Assembly: GCA_034422075.1 (NCBI GenBank)
Contig: DAOUJX010000041.1
Span: 1-5,184, forward strand
DNA: 5,184 nt
Source of the DNA: S34-282 sp034422075
GTDB lineage: Bacteria > Chloroflexota > Dehalococcoidia > Lucifugimonadales > Australimonadaceae
Direction of reading: 5' to 3'
The position numbers and the translations under genes are program-made. Positions 1-5,079 of the stretch are shown here, piece by piece (the stretch's first letter is position 1; every line of letters starts with the position of its first letter). The notes under the pieces are model-generated. The model did not search any database. It worked only from the letters and a program-made list of their open reading frames with translations, and was not told where the DNA came from.

Positions 1-297
1 GTCCACGTTGATGTGTCCGCCTGACGCCCCAAAATCGGGCATGCACGTCCCGACTGAGTGGATGTGGATGCCGTGCGGGCCGGGTTCGATGCCTTCCACC
101 ATGACGGTCACCAGGAATCCCCCCGAGCCTTGCTGCATGACTACAGTGCCTATGGGCTCGCCCTCCGCGTTCTGCATCTCGGCTGTGTAGCGCGCATCAC
201 CCCAGGTTCTGCCGTCGTTGCTGCACGCTGCGGACAAGAGCACCAGCGCAACTGCTGCTGTCAGAGCGAAACCGCGGTTCCCGATCATCGTCAGCAT
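1..297 (-). CDS. sodC: Cu/Zn superoxide dismutase lipoprotein, N-terminal part (cut by window edge)
   Basis: This is the first 99 codons of a copper/zinc superoxide dismutase, which converts superoxide to hydrogen peroxide and oxygen outside the cytoplasm. The gene runs off the left edge. Residues 8-24 form a basic then hydrophobic signal segment ending in LLSAAC, a plausible lipobox with Cys25 as the lipidated residue, so the enzyme is probably membrane-anchored. The mature part begins like a SodC beta-barrel. GPHGIHIHSVGTC (73-85) carries the two copper-ligand histidines (His78, His80) and the first disulfide cysteine (Cys85). GGHIN (93-97) carries the expected Cu-Zn bridging His95. The remaining metal ligands, second Cys and catalytic Arg lie outside the window. 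The ATG at 297 is preceded by GGAGGT at 9 nt. A second Met at codon 4 is possible but less well spaced. Family assignment is firm; anchoring is inferred. Confidence 0.88.
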   Translation of the reverse strand, partial: MLTMIGNRGFALTAAVALVLLSAACSNDGRTWGDARYTAEMQNAEGEPIGTVVMQQGSGGFLVTVMVEGIEPGPHGIHIHSVGTCMPDFGASGGHINVD

Positions 298-306
298 TAC
301 GACTCC

Positions 307-312
307 ACCTCC
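307..312 (-). promoter_or_regulatory. Shine-Dalgarno of sodC
   Basis: On the minus strand GGAGGT lies 9 nt before the ATG at 297. It supports that start over the in-frame Met three codons later. I see no convincing -10/-35 pair between the tRNA 3' end and this site, so the message may originate upstream of the tRNA. Confidence 0.6.
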
Positions 313-361
313 GTTCCACGCTGCGCGAGGATTCGAGCCGCCTCTAGTCCTAGCCATAAGC

Positions 362-436
362 TGGTGGGCCGGGAAGGACTCGAACCTTCACCCAGTCGGT
401 TATGAGCCGACCGCTCAGCCTTTGAGCTACCGGCCC
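362..436 (-). tRNA. tRNA with CAU anticodon (elongator Met or lysidine-type Ile2), CCA encoded
   Basis: The minus strand folds into a full cloverleaf. It has a 7-bp acceptor stem GGGCCGG/CCGGCCC, D stem GCTC/GAGC with a 7-nt loop, and anticodon stem GTCGG/CCGAC closing loop CTCATAA (anticodon CAT). A 5-nt variable loop and T stem GAAGG/CCTTC with loop TTCGAGT follow, then discriminator A and an encoded CCA at 362-364. All stems are perfectly paired. It is not the initiator: position 1-72 is a G-C pair rather than a mismatch, and the anticodon stem lacks three consecutive G-C pairs next to the loop. A CAU anticodon leaves two options, elongator tRNA-Met or the tRNA-Ile2 whose C34 is changed to lysidine by TilS. 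The C4-G69 and C5-G68 pairs resemble E. coli tRNA-Ile2 more than its elongator tRNA-Met. I cannot decide from sequence alone. Confidence 0.95.
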
Positions 437-454
437 CCCTAAGAGGATGAGTCC

Positions 455-483
455 ATTATCAGGGATTTGGTGCGCGCCACCAA
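455..483 (-). promoter_or_regulatory. Predicted promoter of the tRNA (and possibly sodC)
   Basis: On the minus strand TTGGTG (483-478) and GATAAT (460-455) are separated by 17 nt. Transcription would start near 448, giving a leader of roughly a dozen bases before the tRNA 5' end at 436. The -10 matches the sigma-70 consensus at five of six positions; the -35 is weaker. The -35 overlaps a perfect 6-bp inverted repeat (467-483). Confidence 0.4.
467..483. repeat. Short inverted repeat between the Clp-N gene stop and the tRNA
   Basis: TTGGTG and CACCAA are perfect inverted copies around a 5-nt loop (CGCGC). It lies about 30 nt past the stop of the Clp-N domain gene and could form a hairpin at the 3' end of that message. 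No T-run follows on either strand, so it is not a canonical intrinsic terminator. It also coincides with the proposed -35 of the tRNA promoter. Confidence 0.35.
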
Positions 484-513
484 GTGCGGCACCGCTGCGC
501 ACCGGGGTGGGCG

Positions 514-1452
514 CTACGACTCGGAGCCGATCCTGCGCAGTTCCGCCGCCACGCGCTCTTTCGTCAGCCCCTGCTGGTGGAGGAGTTGGCCGGTCACGTC
601 CTCGCCCGACTCGATGAGCCCCAAGAGCAGGTGGCCCGACGACATCACGCGTGAGCGCTCCTGTCGCGCCTGCTTGGCCGCCTGTTCAATGACCCGCTGC
701 GTGCGGCGCGTCATGCCGGTGCCGCCCGTGTAGAGCGCCCCGCGACGCATGATGACGTTCTCGATCTGACTTCGCAGCGTGTGCTGGTCGATGCCCAGAT
801 TGGCGAGCGCGCGAGTCGCGACGCAGCGCGGCTCGCGCAGGATGCCCAGCATCAGGTGTTCGGTGCTCATATGGGTGTGGTCGAAGCGGCGCGCCTCCTC
901 CTGCATGTAGGACAGCACGCGTGACGCGCTCGAGGTGAAGCGGCCGGACACGCCTGCCATCCGCGTCCCCGATCCACCTCCGCTTCCTCCGATTCTGCCG
1001 ACGCGGCCACCGACGCGCAGCGCGCGTATGTCGATGCCACCGAGCAGCAGCGCGCCCACCGTTACCGCCAGCACCATCCGCCCGGGCACGCCGACGAGCC
1101 AGTCGGGCAGGCCTACGAACGTGCCGGCGCCATATAGCTGCAGCGGCACCAGGAGCAACACCACCAAGGGCAGGGCAACGAGCGCGTAGACGACCCATGC
1201 TTGCTGCGGCGCGGAGTACTTGGCTTGCCGCAATCCGACGAGGGTCGCCCCACCCGATACTGCCGCCATCGCTCCCGCGAGCAGCGTTGCCAGGAATGCC
1301 CGTCCACTGCCCAAACCGCTGGGCAGAGGTCCGTGCCCCAGCGCACCGTCCACACGGTCGGCGATGTAGGCGGAGATCAGCAGCAGCACGAGCAGAAGAG
1401 CGGCTATGGTGAACGCGATGATGAGTTGTTGTGCGCGTGTTTTGTCAGTCAT
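514..1452 (-). CDS. Four-helix membrane protein with C-terminal double Clp N-domain, no AAA+ module
   Basis: This 312-residue protein has no assignable gene name. Hydrophobic segments at about 10-30, 52-73, 86-108 and 124-142 predict four membrane helices. A flexible Gly/Arg-rich linker (about 147-170) follows, then two Clp N-terminal (Clp R) repeats. Repeat 1 (about 171-235) closely resembles the ClpC N-domain, including QEEARR (184-189) and STEHLMLGILRE (196-207). Repeat 2 (about 247-308) is more diverged (SSGHLLLGLIES, 271-282). ClpC N-domains bind adaptors and substrates, in some bacteria arginine-phosphorylated proteins. Here no Walker A or B motif or ATPase domain follows, because the gene stops right after repeat 2. 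It is likely a membrane-tethered substrate or adaptor-binding module with the Clp domain in the cytoplasm (four helices put both ends on one side). That role is inferred. The ATG at 1452 has no clear Shine-Dalgarno. A promoter is seen upstream at 1502-1529. Confidence 0.85.
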   Translation of the reverse strand: MTDKTRAQQLIIAFTIAALLLVLLLISAYIADRVDGALGHGPLPSGLGSGRAFLATLLAGAMAAVSGGATLVGLRQAKYSAPQQAWVVYALVALPLVVLLLVPLQLYGAGTFVGLPDWLVGVPGRMVLAVTVGALLLGGIDIRALRVGGRVGRIGGSGGGSGTRMAGVSGRFTSSASRVLSYMQEEARRFDHTHMSTEHLMLGILREPRCVATRALANLGIDQHTLRSQIENVIMRRGALYTGGTGMTRRTQRVIEQAAKQARQERSRVMSSGHLLLGLIESGEDVTGQLLHQQGLTKERVAAELRRIGSES

Positions 1453-1469
1453 TATGGCGTTGGTATTGT
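1442..1469 (+). promoter_or_regulatory. Weak candidate promoter for fumC
   Basis: TTGTCA (1442-1447) and TATTGT (1464-1469) are separated by 16 nt. The -35 is good (five of six) and the -10 poor (four of six). The start would be near 1476, giving fumC a leader of about 155 nt. It overlaps the first codons of the divergent Clp-N gene and faces that gene's promoter. This is the best plus-strand candidate I found in the spacer, but it is speculative. Confidence 0.2.
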
Positions 1470-1495
1470 GGGCCGCTCCCCAACGGGCAGCAGGT

Positions 1496-1505
1496 CAATG
1501 CATTG
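1496..1505. repeat. 10-bp perfect palindrome over the -10 of the Clp-N promoter
   Basis: CAATGCATTG reads identically on both strands. It overlaps four of the six bases of the proposed minus-strand -10 and extends to the expected transcription start, where a repressor dimer would block initiation. No candidate regulator is encoded in the window. Confidence 0.35.
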
Positions 1506-1529
1506 TATCGTGCCGGCTCGCGGATTCAA
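1502..1529 (-). promoter_or_regulatory. Predicted sigma-70-type promoter of the Clp-N domain gene
   Basis: On the minus strand TTGAAT (1529-1524) and TACAAT (1507-1502) are separated by 16 nt. The -10 matches consensus at five of six positions and the -35 at four. Transcription would begin near 1495, about 43 nt ahead of the ATG at 1452. The -10 overlaps a perfect 10-bp palindrome (1496-1505), a possible operator. It lies in the most AT-rich stretch of the divergent spacer. Confidence 0.45.
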
Positions 1530-1586
1530 GATATCTGGCAAGTCACTATCGGCCAACTCGCCCCCTGCATCTGGCGCGAGCCGGCA
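1511..1586. repeat. Perfect 12-bp inverted repeat in the divergent spacer, arms 52 nt apart
   Basis: TGCCGGCTCGCG (1511-1522) is the exact reverse complement of CGCGAGCCGGCA (1575-1586). The 52 nt between them include the AT-rich stretch with the 8-bp palindrome AGATATCT (1529-1536) and the -35 of the minus-strand promoter. The left arm sits between that promoter's -35 and -10. The arms could be paired binding sites for a regulator, or the stem of a long hairpin in the fumC leader. Each arm contains the self-complementary core GCCGGC, so part of the match could be chance. Confidence 0.45.
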
Positions 1587-1620
1587 TCCGAACGGTAACA
1601 TCAGCGGCGCCGACGGCAGA

Positions 1621-1626
1621 GAGGGG
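1621..1626 (+). promoter_or_regulatory. Shine-Dalgarno-like site of fumC
   Basis: GAGGGG lies 6 nt before the ATG at 1633. It is a partial match to the consensus. It supports 1633 as the start rather than upstream in-frame ATG codons, which lie in the spacer and inside the opposite-strand gene. Confidence 0.5.
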
Positions 1627-1632
1627 CAGCGA

Positions 1633-3042
1633 ATGGCGACCAACGACGTGCGAATCGAACGGGACACGATGGGCGAGATGGAGGTGCCCGCCGACGCCTA
1701 CTGGGGCGCATCGACGCAGCGCGCCGTCCTCAACTTCCCCATCAGCCAGATCCGGTTCGCGCCCGAGTTCATCCATATCCTGGGCCGCGTCAAGCGCGCC
1801 GCCGCTCGCGCCAACACATCGCTCGACTTGCTCGATGGCGCCGTCGCCCAAGCCATTGAGCAGGCCGCGACGGAGGTCGTTGACGGCCGCCTCGACGACC
1901 ATTTCGTCGTCGACCTCTTCCAGACCGGCTCGGGCACGTCCACCAACACCAATGCGAACGAGGTCATCGCGCGCCGGGCGGTCGAACTGAGCGAGGGCGC
2001 CGTCCGCGTTCATCCGAACGACGACGTGAATAAGGGCCAGTCGTCCAACGACGTCATCCCGACGGTCAGCCACCTGTCGGCTGCGGTCGCCATCGACAGG
2101 GCGCTCATACCCGCGCTCGACCAGGTGCAGGCGACCCTCGAGGCCAGGTCGGCCGACCTCTGGGACATCATCAAGACGGGCCGCACCCACCTGCAGGACG
2201 CCACGCCGATCCGTATGGGCCAGCAGTTCCTGGGATATGCGCAGCAGCTGCAGCTCGCCAAGGTGCGCCTCGCCGCCGCGGTTGACGAACTGTGCCAGGT
2301 TGCCATCGGCGGAACGGCGGTCGGCACGGGCATCAACACGCACCCCGAGTTTGCCAGGGGCGTCTGCGCGCACCTTGCCGAGGAGCTGGCGCTGCCGGTT
2401 CGCGAGACGCCGTACCACTTCCAGGCGCAGGGCACGCAGGACACCATGCTGGCCGCCAGCGCCGCCGTCAGAAGCGCTGCGGTCGCGCTCCAGAAGATCG
2501 CCAACGACCTGCGTTGGCTCTCATCCGGCCCGCGCGCCGGACTGGGCGAGCTGGAGCTGCCTGCCGTCCAGCCGGGCTCCTCCATCATGCCGGGGAAGAT
2601 CAACCCGGTCATCGCCGAGGCGCTGGTGCAGGTGGTGTGCCAGGTGGTCGGCAACGACGCTGCCGTGGCCGCCGCCGCTCAGGGCGGCTCGTTCGAGCTC
2701 AACACGTTCTGGCCCGTCGCCGCGTACAACCTGCACCAGGCGGCGACGCTCCTCGCGGCGGCCACCGTCAACTTCGACGCCCAGTGCCTCCGCGGGCTGC
2801 AGGCCACCGCCCAGGGCCCCGCCATGGTCGAGCAGGGGCTCATGCTCGCGACGGGCCTCACGCCCGCCATCGGCTACGACAGGGCAGCTGCCATCGCGAA
2901 GGAGGCTGCTGCATCCGGCAAGACGATCCGCGAGCTGGCGCGCGAACAGACCGACCTGACCGACGCCGACCTCGACCGCCTGCTCGACCCGACGCTCATG
3001 ACCGAGCCGAGCGCCGACAGGATAGGGGGCGGCGGAGGGTAG
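1633..3042 (+). CDS. fumC: Class II fumarate hydratase (fumarase C)
   Basis: This 469-residue protein interconverts fumarate and (S)-malate in the TCA cycle; the class II enzyme is an iron-free cytoplasmic homotetramer. The N-terminus (VRIERDTMGEMEVPADAYWG, 6-25) matches the family from the start. TGSGTSTNTNANEV (98-111) and NDDVNKGQSSND (129-140) form substrate-binding loops. GRTHLQDATP (183-192) carries the active-site His186. The signature GSSIMPGKINP (315-325) holds the catalytic-loop Ser317, with Lys322 and Asn324. His186 and the PGK form of the signature favour fumarase over aspartase, which usually has Gln and PAK there. The C-terminal domain (PAIGYDRAAAIAKEA, then DLDRLLDP) is complete. 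Length is usual for the family, plus a short tail ending in five glycines. The reading frame stays open far upstream, but homology and the Shine-Dalgarno fix this start. A hydrolase gene follows after 23 nt. Confidence 0.95.
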   Translation: MATNDVRIERDTMGEMEVPADAYWGASTQRAVLNFPISQIRFAPEFIHILGRVKRAAARANTSLDLLDGAVAQAIEQAATEVVDGRLDDHFVVDLFQTGSGTSTNTNANEVIARRAVELSEGAVRVHPNDDVNKGQSSNDVIPTVSHLSAAVAIDRALIPALDQVQATLEARSADLWDIIKTGRTHLQDATPIRMGQQFLGYAQQLQLAKVRLAAAVDELCQVAIGGTAVGTGINTHPEFARGVCAHLAEELALPVRETPYHFQAQGTQDTMLAASAAVRSAAVALQKIANDLRWLSSGPRAGLGELELPAVQPGSSIMPGKINPVIAEALVQVVCQVVGNDAAVAAAAQGGSFELNTFWPVAAYNLHQAATLLAAATVNFDAQCLRGLQATAQGPAMVEQGLMLATGLTPAIGYDRAAAIAKEAAASGKTIRELAREQTDLTDADLDRLLDPTLMTEPSADRIGGGGG

Positions 3043-3053
3043 GGGGACCAGCC

Positions 3054-3060
3054 AAGGAGG
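3054..3060 (+). promoter_or_regulatory. Strong Shine-Dalgarno of the alpha/beta-hydrolase
   Basis: AAGGAGG lies 5 nt before the ATG at 3066, inside the 23-nt gap after fumC. It is the strongest ribosome binding site in the window. It fixes the start of the hydrolase, whose frame is otherwise open well into fumC. Confidence 0.75.
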
Positions 3061-3065
3061 CAACC

Positions 3066-3869
3066 ATGTCGTGGGGATACGAGGACAAGTACGTTGACGT
3101 CGACGGGCGCCGCCTGCGCTATTTGGAGGCGGGCAGCGGCCCCGTGCTCATCTTCCAGGCGGGCCTCGGCTTCGACGCGTCCGCCGACCAGATCGTGCCT
3201 GCGATGCGGCTGCTGCAGGACAGGTATCGCGTCATCGGGTTCGACCGGTTCGGCTGGGGCTGGTCCGATCGCCCCGCACAAGGCTACTCGTTCGAGGCGT
3301 GGGTGGATTCGACGCTCGGCTTCATGGATGCGCTGGGCATCGAACGTGCGACGCTGATCGGGCACACGCTCGGCGGATGGATCTCGGCGCTCGTCGCGCA
3401 CGAGCATCCTGAGCGCGTCGATGGGCTCATCCTCGTCAACACGGCCGGCCTCAATGCGAATGCGCCCACGCCGCCGCAGAACTACCGGCTACCCGACCGC
3501 GACGGCATGCGCCAGTCGCTCGGCAGGACCTTTGCCGGCGCCGTCGAGGTGACGGACGAGATGGTGGACGAGGAGGCGCGCCGCATCGAGCGTCCGGGGA
3601 TCGCCGAGGCCTATACCTCCGTCCTGGGCTACATCAACGACCCGGGCGTGCGTAAGCAGTTCTGGCTTCCCGACCATCTGCCGGACATCCAGACGCCGAC
3701 GCTGGTCGTCTGGGGCGCAGACGATCCCATCATCGGCAAGGAGCATGGCGAGCAGGCCGCAGCGCTACTGCCCAACGGGCGCCTGGCGCTGGTCGAGAAC
3801 GGCGAGCACATCCCGCTGGCGCGCCAGCCGGAGGAGTTCGTCCGGCTCATCGACGACTTCATGCGCTAG
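3066..3869 (+). CDS. Alpha/beta-hydrolase fold protein with Thr at the nucleophile position
   Basis: This 267-residue protein has the full alpha/beta-hydrolase layout. An N-terminal strand pair (about 8-21) leads to the oxyanion-loop strand VLIFQAGLG (27-35), then VIGFDRFGWGWSD (56-68), the nucleophile elbow LIGHTLGGW (97-105), a cap region (about 135-200), the acid strand PTLVVWGADDP (211-221) and the C-terminal GEHIP (246-250). The Asp (219 or 220) and His248 of a catalytic triad are in place, but the elbow reads G-H-T-L-G with Thr101 where Ser, Cys or Asp normally attacks. The usual HG of the oxyanion loop reads AG. Substrate is unknown; such proteins include esterases, C-C hydrolases and inactive relatives. 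It is probably co-transcribed with fumC. Its stop overlaps the 3' end of the opposing thiI by 11 bp. The fold is certain, the activity is not. Confidence 0.88.
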   Translation: MSWGYEDKYVDVDGRRLRYLEAGSGPVLIFQAGLGFDASADQIVPAMRLLQDRYRVIGFDRFGWGWSDRPAQGYSFEAWVDSTLGFMDALGIERATLIGHTLGGWISALVAHEHPERVDGLILVNTAGLNANAPTPPQNYRLPDRDGMRQSLGRTFAGAVEVTDEMVDEEARRIERPGIAEAYTSVLGYINDPGVRKQFWLPDHLPDIQTPTLVVWGADDPIIGKEHGEQAAALLPNGRLALVENGEHIPLARQPEEFVRLIDDFMR

Positions 3870-5079
3870 CGGCGACGCTGCGCTCCTCTTCGTCATTCTG
3901 GCGCAGGCGGGAATCCGCGTGCACTTCGTACACCTCCGCGCCCGCCACCGCCTCGGCGACGAGCGCGTCGACGTCCAGTTCGCCCTCGGCGTCGCGCACC
4001 TCCCGCAAGCTGACCGCCGTCGACGGCGAGCGGGGTACGAAGAGCGTGCAGCAGTCCTCGTCAGGCAGTATGGAGATGTCGAAGGTGCCGAGCGCCCGCG
4101 CCTGGGTGACGATCTCCGCCTTGTCCATGCCGACCAGCGGACGCAGCACCGGCATCGTCGCCGCGTCCCCGACGGTCGCAATATTCGTCAGCGTCTGCGA
4201 GCCGACCTGCCCGAGGCTTTCTCCGGTAACGAGCGCTTGGGCCCGCTCGCGCCTGGCGATCGCTTCTGCAATGCGCAGCATGAAACGCCGGTACACGACC
4301 ACGCGCAGCGGCCCCGGAACCGTCAGGATGACCTTTCGTTGCAACTCTGCGAAGGGGGTCAGGTAGAGGCGCGTGTCCAATTGGTAGGCGTTCAGCACGG
4401 CGGCCAATTCGCGCGCCTTCTCCCGCGAGCGCCCCTCGACCAGTGGGAACGAGTGGAAGTGGATGAGCGTTGCCCTGCACCCGCGCCGTATCATGCGTCC
4501 CGCTGCGACGGGCGAGTCGATACCGCCCGACATGAGCACCGCGACGCGTCCGCCGGTACCGACGGGCAGCCCGCCGAGACCCGCCTCCTCGTCAACCCAA
4601 ACGTAGGCTGCCTGCGGAAAGACGTCCACGCGGATGTCGAGGGTAGGGCGCTTCAAATCGACCCGCGCGCCCGTCTCGTGCTCGACGAGCGCTCCCAGGC
4701 TGACGTTCAGCTGCTGCGAGGTCAGGGGAAAGCGCTTGTCTGAGCGGTGAGCCGAGATGCGGAAGGTATCGAAGTCTCGCTCCCTGGCTTCGGCCGACAC
4801 GACGGCCGCGATGTCGTCATAGTCGGGCGCCGTCTTGTGGGCCGCCGCGAACTTCACCGCACCGGGTGTCTGCTTCAGGCGCGCACGCACCGCTTCCCAG
4901 TCCGCCCCCGCTTCCAGCTCCGCGTGCACGACGACGTGGTCCGACCACACCCGCTCCACCCCGATACCGGCGGTCGCGCGGCGTACGTGCTTCACGAGCG
5001 CGCGAATGAACGCAGGCCTGTTCTTCCCTTTCAGGGCGACCTCATGCACGCGGATGAGCACTTCGGTAGGGGCGTCCAT
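3859..5079 (-). CDS. thiI: tRNA 4-thiouridine synthase ThiI (no rhodanese domain)
   Basis: ThiI adenylates U8 of tRNA and transfers sulfur to make 4-thiouridine; in some bacteria it also serves thiazole synthesis. With the chosen start the protein has 406 residues. Counting from the upstream Met at 5118, VLIRVHEVALKGKNR (20-34) opens the N-terminal ferredoxin-like/THUMP region (to about 175). The ATP PP-loop is MSGGIDSPVA (196-205). GESLGQVGSQTLTN (299-312) and PDEDCCTLFVP (352-362), with the conserved Cys pair, complete the synthase domain. The C-terminal rhodanese domain of the E. coli enzyme is absent, as in Bacillus. I chose the Met at 5079 because family members start about seven residues before the conserved LIR segment. 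The Met at 5118 adds 13 residues and has GGGGAAG 6 nt upstream, so it remains possible. The frame is open to the window edge. The last 19 or so residues are encoded by a repeat-like hairpin and lie beyond the family's usual end. Confidence 0.92.
   Translation of the reverse strand: MDAPTEVLIRVHEVALKGKNRPAFIRALVKHVRRATAGIGVERVWSDHVVVHAELEAGADWEAVRARLKQTPGAVKFAAAHKTAPDYDDIAAVVSAEARERDFDTFRISAHRSDKRFPLTSQQLNVSLGALVEHETGARVDLKRPTLDIRVDVFPQAAYVWVDEEAGLGGLPVGTGGRVAVLMSGGIDSPVAAGRMIRRGCRATLIHFHSFPLVEGRSREKARELAAVLNAYQLDTRLYLTPFAELQRKVILTVPGPLRVVVYRRFMLRIAEAIARRERAQALVTGESLGQVGSQTLTNIATVGDAATMPVLRPLVGMDKAEIVTQARALGTFDISILPDEDCCTLFVPRSPSTAVSLREVRDAEGELDVDALVAEAVAGAEVYEVHADSRLRQNDEEERSVAASA
3891..3918. 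repeat. Dispersed palindromic repeat-like element inside the thiI 3' end
   Basis: CGTCATTCTGGCGCAGGCGG followed by GAATCCGC resembles the widespread bacterial repeat of the form CATTCCCGCGAAGGCGGGAAT. ATTCTGGC (3895-3902) pairs with GCGGGAAT (3907-3914) around a GCAG loop, with one G-G mismatch and one T-G wobble. Translated in thiI it gives ADSRLRQND, similar to the DSRFRGND-type tails this repeat creates when it overlaps gene ends. It may also act as a 3' hairpin for the hydrolase message, which ends about 20 nt upstream. Only one copy is in the window, so its dispersed nature rests on resemblance. Confidence 0.55.

Noticed and set aside
319..344. T-arm-like remnant (GAGG/CCTC around CTCGAAT) between the tRNA and sodC, possible tRNA duplication relic
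   Set aside because: The loop is 10 nt rather than 7 and no acceptor stem or CCA follows, so the resemblance is too short to call.
362..436. tRNA as an attachment site for an integrated element
   Set aside because: No integrase, no repeated tRNA 3' fragment and no mobile genes are visible in the window.
58..442. Plus-strand open frames across the SOD gene and the tRNA
   Set aside because: They overlap the clear minus-strand sodC coding sequence and the tRNA, and show no recognisable protein features.
1201..1632. Long N-terminal extension of the fumarase reading frame, open from at least 1201
   Set aside because: It runs antisense through the Clp-N gene and the spacer. The family N-terminus aligns from 1633, which has a ribosome-binding-like site.
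3895..3914. Intrinsic terminator between the convergent hydrolase and thiI genes
   Set aside because: The hairpin has a mismatch and a wobble, and no T-run follows on either strand. It is better described as a repeat-like element.
3745..4743. Long plus-strand open frame antisense to thiI
   Set aside because: It is a shadow of high-GC coding sequence. The opposite frame encodes a complete, motif-rich ThiI, and the frame runs through the end of the hydrolase gene.
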